DNA from: Oscillospiraceae bacterium
GTDB taxonomy: Bacteria > Bacillota_A > Clostridia > Oscillospirales > Oscillospiraceae
NCBI GenBank assembly: GCA_017549325.1
Contig: JAFYVA010000128.1
Location: forward strand, 1-31,345
Reading direction: 5' to 3'
DNA: 31,345 nt
Made by a program: the position numbers and the translations under genes
The notes under the pieces: generated by a model
What the model was told of the DNA's origin: nothing
The model's database searches: none
What the model saw: only the letters and a program-made list of their open reading frames with translations
Shown here: positions 26,052 through 31,345 of the stretch, piece by piece
Layout: every line of letters begins with the position of its first letter
How positions within the stretch are numbered: position 1 is the first letter of the stretch

Positions 26052-26100
26052 TTTTTACCTCCTTAAAAAGTCAGTTCCGCGCACGGCGCTGCTTTTGGGA

Positions 26101-26138
26101 GAAAAGAAACGCCGCATTGCGGGCGATGCAATGCGGCG
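26101..26138 (-). terminator. Riboswitch-controlled terminator before thiT
   Basis: An 11-bp perfect stem (26110-26120 with 26128-26138; CGCCGCATTGC and complement), 7-nt loop, then TTTCTTTTC on the minus strand. It lies between the TPP aptamer and thiT, so TPP binding should favour termination (off-switch). Confidence 0.9.
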
Positions 26139-26154
26139 AATAGCACGAACTATG

Positions 26155-26252
26155 ACCACATTCCTACGCCGGCATTATCCGGATCAGGTTTGAGGGTCAC
26201 AGCGGCACTACGCTGTATCTCAGCCGGCTTGCGCCAGCACCCCTTGGATTGT
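26155..26252 (-). ncRNA. TPP (thiamine pyrophosphate) riboswitch aptamer
   Basis: On the minus strand the aptamer reads GGGGTGC, then GGCTGAGATACA, then ACCCTCAAACCTGATCCGG followed by ATAATGCCGGCGTAGGA. These are the conserved THI-box segments: the pyrimidine-binding CUGAGA loop and the CCUGAUCUGGAUAAUGCC-type pyrophosphate arm. P1 is formed by CAATCC (26251-26246) and GGAATG (26164-26159) with one mismatch. It senses TPP and controls thiT-thiN through the downstream terminator. The promoter start site falls at its 5' edge. Confidence 0.96.
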
Positions 26253-26258
26253 ACGGTG

Positions 26259-26287
26259 ATTGTAGCACTAACTTTTTTACTTGTCAA
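26259..26287 (-). promoter_or_regulatory. Sigma-A promoter of the thiT-thiN operon
   Basis: Minus strand: consensus TTGACA (26287-26282), 17-bp spacer, TACAAT (26264-26259). The transcript should start near 26252, right at the riboswitch. It lies only 9 bp past the cls stop. Confidence 0.92.
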
Positions 26288-26295
26288 GAGAACTT

Positions 26296-27849
26296 TTACA
26301 TCCACATGGCGAACAGCCGCAAGAAGGTACCCACCGCCTTACGCATGAGCGGTCTTGCCTTCCACGCCCCCATGGTAACACGGCGGGAACGGGCGATGAT
26401 CTCGTCCATATCCTCTTTAAGGCCCATTTTCCGCACCTTCTCGCCGTAGAGCACCGTGCCGCACTCGTAGTGGAGATGGAAGCTGCGGTAGTCCATGTTC
26501 ACCGTGCCCACCACGGCAGCCTCCTCATCGGCAAGCACGGTTTTCCCGTGCAACAAACCCGGTGTAAAGGTATATACCTCCACACCATGACGCATCAGTT
26601 CTCCAAAGTAAGACTCCGCCACCAGATAGGCAAACTTATGGTCGGGGATACCCGGCATCATCAACTGCACCTTCACACCGCTGTCGCCGGCCATGCACAG
26701 AGCGCGGATCATCGGCTCGTCAATCGCCAGATACGGCGAGGTGATGCGCAGCGTATGGCGGGCGCGGTTAATCAGGTGAAGGAAAATATCCTCGGCAGGA
26801 TTGAGAGGGTTGTTGTCGGGACCGTCGGCAAAAGGCTGACAATACCCCTCCCCTGCTGCTGTAAGCTGCGGGCGGTACTCGTCATAGGAACGCTCCAGCT
26901 TGCCGCCCATGCGCTCCCACATCCGCAGGAACTCGCGGGTCAAACCCCACGCGCCCTCTCCCGTAAGGCACACGCCGCAGTCCTTCCAGTAGCCGAAGCG
27001 CTCGATGAGGTTGGCATATTCATCGGCGATGTTCACACCGCCGGTATAGGCGATGTGCCCGTCAATACAGGTGATCTTACGGTGGTTGCGGAAGTTGAAA
27101 TAGATGCGGTTGACATACTGGTGAACCGGGTTGAATACCCGAACCTCTACGCCCATACGGCGCAGAAGCCCCACTTCCTCGCTGCCAAAGCGCATCATAC
27201 TGCCAAAATCATCAAAGATCAGCTTGATCTCCACGCCCTCCGACCGCTTGCGGCGGAAAATGTCCACCAGCCGGTCAAAGAGCTCGCCGCGGGTGACGAT
27301 GTAATACTCCATGAAGATGAACTTCTCCGCCTTCTCCATGGCGTTGAGCATATGCTCCAGGTGGGCCTCACCTGTCCCGAGATATTCCCAGTCGGTATTG
27401 CCGTAAACAGCAAATCCGTGGGAAACACCGTACGATGCCAGGGGACTCCACTGCGGCAGCTGCTCTGCCATGGTTTTCAGCACCGCGGCGTCGCGGCTGC
27501 GGCGCTCCTCATTCTCCGGCGGATACGGTACACTTCGCAGTGCAGAGCGGCGCTTGGGATTCCCGTTCCAGAGCATATAGAGGATCAGTCCCGCCACGGG
27601 AAGTGCCAGAATCAGCAGTGCCCAGCCGGTCTTATAGCTGCTGCTTCCCGGACGGGTATACACACGGATGGCAACGATAATTGCCAGCAGTTCCAGCGCG
27701 GTATAGACGATCGCCATCCGCTGCTGCAGCACCATGGACAGCACCATGACCACCGCGATCTGCAGCACAAGCAGCACCGCTACCAGTACAAGGCGCAGGC
27801 CCGCACTGACACGGCGTTCTGTTTTCTCCTTTATCTGCAGCTTTTTCAT
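26296..27849 (-). CDS. cls: Cardiolipin synthase
   Basis: 517 residues. Three N-terminal hydrophobic helices (about 17-40, 46-62, 72-92) anchor two phospholipase D domains with HKD motifs: NHRKITCIDGHIAYTGGVN (first) and LLHGKTVLADEEAAVVGTVN (second). It joins phosphatidylglycerol molecules to cardiolipin at the membrane. Start is the ATG at 27849 with GAAAGGA upstream. It follows pncB by 59 bp across a stem-loop with a poor T-run, so partial read-through is likely. No terminator separates it from the thi promoter. Confidence 0.95.
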   Translation of the reverse strand: MKKLQIKEKTERRVSAGLRLVLVAVLLVLQIAVVMVLSMVLQQRMAIVYTALELLAIIVAIRVYTRPGSSSYKTGWALLILALPVAGLILYMLWNGNPKRRSALRSVPYPPENEERRSRDAAVLKTMAEQLPQWSPLASYGVSHGFAVYGNTDWEYLGTGEAHLEHMLNAMEKAEKFIFMEYYIVTRGELFDRLVDIFRRKRSEGVEIKLIFDDFGSMMRFGSEEVGLLRRMGVEVRVFNPVHQYVNRIYFNFRNHRKITCIDGHIAYTGGVNIADEYANLIERFGYWKDCGVCLTGEGAWGLTREFLRMWERMGGKLERSYDEYRPQLTAAGEGYCQPFADGPDNNPLNPAEDIFLHLINRARHTLRITSPYLAIDEPMIRALCMAGDSGVKVQLMMPGIPDHKFAYLVAESYFGELMRHGVEVYTFTPGLLHGKTVLADEEAAVVGTVNMDYRSFHLHYECGTVLYGEKVRKMGLKEDMDEIIARSRRVTMGAWKARPLMRKAVGTFLRLFAMWM

Positions 27850-27873
27850 GGGCTTTCCTTTCTAAAATACACA

Positions 27874-27899
27874 GGGCTGTCTGCATTCGCAGACAGCCC
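27874..27899 (-). terminator. Stem-loop between pncB and cls (weak terminator)
   Basis: An 11-bp perfect stem (27874-27884 with 27889-27899; GGGCTGTCTGC and complement) with an ATTC loop. On the minus strand it is followed by TGTGTATTTTAG rather than a clean T-run, so termination may be partial. Confidence 0.6.
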
Positions 27900-27908
27900 A
27901 TAGCTTGC

Positions 27909-29357
27909 TTATTCCTCTGTCTGCTCCAGCAAATCATGCTGGACGTCCCACAGCTTCTGGCTGAAGTCCACATAGTAGGCGTGGGGATTCTCAAAACGCT
28001 TGACCTCGTCCCACAGGGTATCCACCTGCTGTGCGCAGTACTCACGCACTTCCTTCAGAGGCGGGCAGTCGTAGACTCGCTTACCATTGAGGAAAATGGG
28101 CACCAACAGCTCCCGGGCCTCGAAGTTGTAGACAACTTTCTTCTTCCAGGTGGCATAGGGATCGAAGATGGTGAAGTCGCGGCTGTCATCCACCGTCTCG
28201 TCATGTACGGCCATGTAGTCGGCAATCGCCTTGCCGGTGTCGCGGCCATAGAAACGATAGAGCTTCTTAAAGTGGGGAACGGTGATCTTCTCCACATTCT
28301 CACTGCGCTTGATCTTGGGAACGATCTGGCCGTCCTTCTCCACGGCCACCAGCTTATACACGCCGCCGAACACAGGCTCACTGCGGGCGGTGATCATCCG
28401 CTCACCGACACCGAAGAGGTCGATCTTGGCATCCTGCATCAGCAAATCGCGAATGAGATACTCATCCAGCGAGTTGGAGGCGGAGATCTTGCACTCCGTC
28501 CAGCCGGCCTCGTCCAGCATTTCGCGGGCCTTACGGCTCAGATAGGCAATATCGCCGCTGTCAAGTCGGATACCGCACTTGGTAATACCCAGAGGCTTGA
28601 GCACCTCGTTGAAGGCGCGGATCGCATTGGGCACACCGGACTTGAGGGTATTGTATGTATCCACCAGGAGCGTTGCATTGGTGGGATAGGTCTGGCAATA
28701 GGTCTTAAATGCCTCGTACTCCGTATCAAACATCTGCACCCAGGCATGGGCCATGGTGCCGCCGGCGGGCACGCCGTAGAGCTGGTCAGAGATGGTGCAG
28801 GCCGTACCGTGACAACCGCCGATATAGGCAGCACGGGCACCCACAATAGCGGCATCGGCACCCTGCGCACGGCGGGAACCAAACTCCAGTACCGTGCGGC
28901 CCTGTGCGGCGCGGCAGATGCGGTTAGCCTTGGTAGCGATCAGACTCTGATGGTTGATGGTCAGCAGCGTGAAGGTCTCGATGAGCTGTGCCTCGATAGC
29001 GGGGGCACGGACGATCACCAGCGGCTCACGGGGGAACATCGGCGTACCCTCGGGCACGGCATAGATGTCACCGGTGAACTTAAAGTCCTTCAAATAGGCC
29101 AGAAACTCCTCGTCAAAGAGGTTGCGGCCACGGAGATAGGCGATATCTTCCTCACTGAAGTGGAGATTTTCGATATACTCGATCAGCTGCTCAAGACCGG
29201 CAGCAATGGCAAATCCACCGCCATCGGGCACGCGGCGGAAGAACACATCAAAGTACGTAATGCGATCCTTATAACCATTTTTGAAATAGCCGTTGCCCAT
29301 AGTCAGCTCATAGAAATCACAGAGCATGGTCATGTTCAGCTTTTCTTCTGTTTTCAT
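27909..29357 (-). CDS. pncB: Nicotinate phosphoribosyltransferase
   Basis: 482 residues, the Firmicutes NAPRT length. Recognisable parts are MLCDFYELTMGNGY near the start, FFRRVPDGGGFAIAAGLEQ (about 40-58), EFGSRRAQGADAA, GGTMAHAWVQMF, the PRPP-binding IRLDSGDIAYLS and FGVGERMITA. It converts nicotinate and PRPP to nicotinate mononucleotide in NAD salvage. The ATG has GAGGA about 8 nt upstream and a promoter at 29416-29443. Confidence 0.96.
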   Translation of the reverse strand: MKTEEKLNMTMLCDFYELTMGNGYFKNGYKDRITYFDVFFRRVPDGGGFAIAAGLEQLIEYIENLHFSEEDIAYLRGRNLFDEEFLAYLKDFKFTGDIYAVPEGTPMFPREPLVIVRAPAIEAQLIETFTLLTINHQSLIATKANRICRAAQGRTVLEFGSRRAQGADAAIVGARAAYIGGCHGTACTISDQLYGVPAGGTMAHAWVQMFDTEYEAFKTYCQTYPTNATLLVDTYNTLKSGVPNAIRAFNEVLKPLGITKCGIRLDSGDIAYLSRKAREMLDEAGWTECKISASNSLDEYLIRDLLMQDAKIDLFGVGERMITARSEPVFGGVYKLVAVEKDGQIVPKIKRSENVEKITVPHFKKLYRFYGRDTGKAIADYMAVHDETVDDSRDFTIFDPYATWKKKVVYNFEARELLVPIFLNGKRVYDCPPLKEVREYCAQQVDTLWDEVKRFENPHAYYVDFSQKLWDVQHDLLEQTEE

Positions 29358-29415
29358 ATCCCAATCCTCATATTTCTTCTTATGTTTTGTGATGTGTCAA
29401 GACACCTCGTTTACT

Positions 29416-29443
29416 AGTATACCACAAAGAAAATTTTTGGCAA
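29416..29443 (-). promoter_or_regulatory. Sigma-A promoter for pncB
   Basis: Minus strand: TTGCCA (29443-29438), 16-bp spacer, TATACT (29421-29416) with TGG just before it, an extended -10. Leader of about 50 nt. Confidence 0.8.
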
Positions 29444-29480
29444 CCATTTATGCGTTTTTTCCTATGTCCGAATTGTAAAT

Positions 29481-29512
29481 AAAAAAATGACCGCCTTTTC
29501 AGGCGGTCATTT
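29481..29512 (-). terminator. Intrinsic terminator after the CD1247-like gene
   Basis: A 12-bp stem (29485-29496 with 29501-29512; AAATGACCGCCT and complement) with a TTTC loop. On the minus strand seven Ts follow. It lies 14 bp past the stop at 29526. Confidence 0.9.
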
Positions 29513-29525
29513 ACATCGATTGGAA

Positions 29526-29951
29526 TCAGTCGTCGTCCTCTTCCAGCTCCTCCAGAGCATTGGCCAGGTCGCTCAGATCGAACTCCAGCTTCTCGCCGCA
29601 GTTGGGGCAAACAACCTCGCCGTCCTCCAGAACGGTCTCGTCGAAATAGATCTCTTCCTCGCAGGCGGGGCAAGTGGTCATGAAGCAATCCTCTTCATCC
29701 TCGTCCTCATCCTCGTCAAACTCGTCCTCCAGCTCGTAGAGAGCCTCCTCCACTTCGCTCAGATCATCGCTGACGGCATCGAGACCCTCCTCGATATCGG
29801 CCATCTCCTCCTCCAGATCGAGGATCTCCTCGGCCATCTCATCCAGAACGTCGATGATGGCGGCAAACAGCTTGCCCTCCTTGGACTCGGCATCCAGGCC
29901 CAGGCCCTCGGCCAGACCCTTCAGATACGCTACCTTCTCAGAAACGCCCAT
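29526..29951 (-). CDS. CD1247 N-terminal domain-type acidic zinc-ribbon protein
   Basis: 141 residues. The N-terminal part, MGVSEKVAYLKGLAEGLGLD then EGKLFAAIIDVLDEMAEEI, is the CD1247 N-terminal domain of Clostridia. A very acidic coiled region follows (about 45-88, with DEDEDEDEED). Then a zinc ribbon with CPAC and CPNC knuckles (about 93-117), and an acidic end. It is cytosolic; function is unknown, perhaps an interaction with transcription or translation machinery given the efp neighbour, but that is a guess. ATG at 29951 with AAAGGAG upstream; 52 bp after efp. Confidence 0.85.
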   Translation of the reverse strand: MGVSEKVAYLKGLAEGLGLDAESKEGKLFAAIIDVLDEMAEEILDLEEEMADIEEGLDAVSDDLSEVEEALYELEDEFDEDEDEDEEDCFMTTCPACEEEIYFDETVLEDGEVVCPNCGEKLEFDLSDLANALEELEEDDD

Positions 29952-30003
29952 AGTTGTACTCCTTTCTCAGATCAAAACGATGTACAGTCGTGGTGTTGGT
30001 ACC

Positions 30004-30570
30004 TTACTTGGCGCGGCTCAGATACTCGCCGGTACGGGTGTCGATGGTGATCTTGTCGCCGATGTTGATGAACAGGGGAACGCGCACCTCAGCGCCGGTC
30101 TCGACGGTAGCGGGCTTGAGGGTGTTGGTGGCGGTGTTGCCGGCGATGCCGGGCTCAGTCTCGGTGATCTCCAGATCCATAAAGTTGGGGCACTCCAGAC
30201 CGAACACGCTGCCCTTATAGCTCAGAACTTTGCAGACGGTGTTCTCGGTAACGAACTTGAAGGCATCGCCCAGCAGGTCGGCACCCAGAGGAACCATATC
30301 GAAGGTCTCCTGGTCCATGAAGTAGTACAGGTCGCCATCGTTGTAGCTGTAAGCCATATCCTTACGCTCGATGAAAGCTTCCTCGAACTTAGCGGTGGGG
30401 TTGAAAGAAGTCTCGGTCACGCCGCCGGTCACGATGTTCTTCATCTTGGTACGGACGAAGGCTGCGCCCTTACCGGGCTTGACGTGCTGGAACTCGATGA
30501 CCTGCATGATCTTGCCTTCGTACTCGAAGGTCTTACCGTTTCTGAAATCACCAGCGGTAATGGTTGCCAT
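30004..30570 (-). CDS. efp: Elongation factor P
   Basis: 188 residues, three beta-barrel domains. The ribosomal P-site loop KPGKGAAF places the key lysine at Lys34. EF-P relieves stalling at proline runs. The [14 protein letters not shown] loop resembles the Bacillus type; modification of the lysine (5-aminopentanol in Bacillus) cannot be told from sequence, and no epmA/epmB genes are nearby. Start at the ATG with GGGAGG upstream. A promoter and a hairpin-bearing leader of about 75 nt lie upstream; the gene follows a pepP-like gene, a common neighbour. Confidence 0.97.
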   Translation of the reverse strand: MATITAGDFRNGKTFEYEGKIMQVIEFQHVKPGKGAAFVRTKMKNIVTGGVTETSFNPTAKFEEAFIERKDMAYSYNDGDLYYFMDQETFDMVPLGADLLGDAFKFVTENTVCKVLSYKGSVFGLECPNFMDLEITETEPGIAGNTATNTLKPATVETGAEVRVPLFINIGDKITIDTRTGEYLSRAK

Positions 30571-30594
30571 AATGATATTCCTCCCATAATTGAT

Positions 30595-30616
30595 GAGGGA
30601 ACATCACAATTCCCTC
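30595..30616 (-). other. Hairpin in the efp 5' leader
   Basis: On the minus strand GAGGGAA (30616-30610) pairs with TTCCCTC (30601-30595) around an 8-nt loop, 25 nt upstream of the efp ATG. There is no T-run, so it is not a terminator. It may stabilise or tune the mRNA. Confidence 0.4.
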
Positions 30617-30651
30617 GAATTGATAGTATGCGCCTAAAATCGGCCTCTAAC

Positions 30652-30680
30652 ATTTTACACGATAGTACCGTATTTGGCAA
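30652..30680 (-). promoter_or_regulatory. Sigma-A promoter for efp
   Basis: Minus strand: TTGCCA (30680-30675), 17-bp spacer, TAAAAT (30657-30652). The transcript should start near 30645. It shows that efp can be made separately from the upstream aminopeptidase gene. Confidence 0.82.
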
Positions 30681-30712
30681 GTCCTTTGCTCTAATTTTTC
30701 CAAATTTCGCTC

Positions 30713-31345
30713 TTAGATCACCGTCAATTCCTTGGCAAATGCGGTGATATTGCGGCAGCCGTCCTCATTCAGCACCAGCACGTCCTCGATGCGCACACCA
30801 AACCGACCGGGGAGATAGATACCGGGTTCGGCGCTGATGACGGCTCCAACAGGCATCGGCTCGGTATTTCCGGGAGATGCGTTGGGGTTTTCGTGAATGT
30901 CGATGCCGAGACTGTGGCCGAAGCTGTGGCCGAAATATGCACCGTACCCGGCCTTTTCGATGACCTCGCGGGCAGCGCCGTCGATATCCTTGCCGCTCAC
31001 GCCCGCTCTTGCCGCTGCAATGCCCGCCAGCTGCGCCTGCAGCACCGTGTCGTACACACGGCGCATCTCGTCGCTGACAGAGCCGACGGCAAAGGTGCGG
31101 GTCATATCGGAGCAATAGCCGTGGTAGACACAGCCGAAGTCGATGGTGAGAAAATCTCCGTTCTCAATACGGCGCTCTGTGGGGACGGCGTGGGCCATGG
31201 AGCTGTTGGGGCCGGAGGCCACGATGGTATCGAAAGACAGCTTCTCCGCACCTGCGGTCACCATAAGATACTGCAAACGAGCGGCAATTTCCTTCTCCGT
31301 CATACCCACGGTAATCTCGCCCAATAGCTTCTCCAGTGCCCCCTC
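30713..31345 (-). CDS. Xaa-Pro aminopeptidase (M24 family), partial: 5' end beyond the window
   Basis: 211 codons are present; the frame stays open to the last base, and family members have about 350 residues, so the N-terminal domain is cut off by the window edge. A TTG near 31324 is not the start. The M24 pita-bread domain is complete: SFDTIVASGPNSSMAHAVP, DFGCVYHGYCSDMTRT (two metal-ligand Asp), GHSFGHSLGIDIHENP (ligand His), SAEPGIYLP (Glu) and VRIEDVLVL (Glu). It removes N-terminal residues before proline using two metal ions. Next to efp, which helps proline synthesis, as in many Firmicutes. Confidence 0.93.
   Translation of the reverse strand, partial: EGALEKLLGEITVGMTEKEIAARLQYLMVTAGAEKLSFDTIVASGPNSSMAHAVPTERRIENGDFLTIDFGCVYHGYCSDMTRTFAVGSVSDEMRRVYDTVLQAQLAGIAAARAGVSGKDIDGAAREVIEKAGYGAYFGHSFGHSLGIDIHENPNASPGNTEPMPVGAVISAEPGIYLPGRFGVRIEDVLVLNEDGCRNITAFAKELTVI

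Overview
The window looks like a GC-rich, spore-forming, anaerobic member of the class Clostridia, most like the Oscillospiraceae (Flavonifractor/Oscillibacter/Intestinimonas type). This rests on gene content, not on a database match: a SpoVM microgene, a SPOCS-LysM sporulation protein, a butyryl-CoA:acetate CoA-transferase family enzyme, DUF5685, DUF3343 and CD1247-type proteins, and Bacillus-like housekeeping gene order. Two genes at the left end are on the plus strand; everything else is on the minus strand and reads from right to left.

Left end (1-2105): a two-gene plus-strand unit with an Fe-S flavoprotein carrying a C-terminal zinc ribbon and a URO-D-superfamily protein that is not HemE, closed by a strong terminator. 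Next (2114-3936) is a small sporulation block: a 52-residue membrane protein, a 24-residue SpoVM and a SPOCS/LysM protein, with sigma-E-like promoter elements. From 3976 to 16127 runs a long minus-strand block, in transcription order yicC, remA, gmk, rpoZ, priA, def, fmt, rsmB, rlmN, prpC, prkC, rsgA. This is the classical Firmicutes gmk-to-spoVM order, here lacking coaBC, rpe and thiN. Genes mostly overlap or sit a few bases apart. A roughly 280-bp inverted-repeat (MITE-like) element breaks the coupling between rsmB and rlmN and supplies the last codons and stop of rsmB.

Upstream of that (16177-20411), a promoter drives cdaA (diadenylate cyclase), cdaR, an RseC-family membrane protein, a DUF5685 protein and a J-domain/TPR protein with a cysteine-rich tail. 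Then come a cysteine-desulfurase-like gene with a DUF3343 Se/S-carrier-like gene (20434-21809), ispD-ispF (21904-23163) and a CoA-transferase (23208-24625). A thiamine unit follows (24823-26287): a perfect-spacing promoter, a TPP riboswitch with an intrinsic terminator, thiT and thiN. The right end holds cls, pncB, a CD1247-like zinc-ribbon protein, efp, and the 3' part of a pepP-type aminopeptidase gene that runs off the window.

Together the genes cover peptide-chain quality (def, fmt, efp, pepP), ribosome maturation (rsgA, rlmN, rsmB), envelope signalling (PASTA kinase/phosphatase, c-di-AMP), isoprenoid, thiamine and NAD cofactors, and sporulation. The least understood parts are the RseC-DUF5685-J-protein operon, the flavoprotein/URO-D pair, the membrane microprotein beside spoVM, and the inverted-repeat element.
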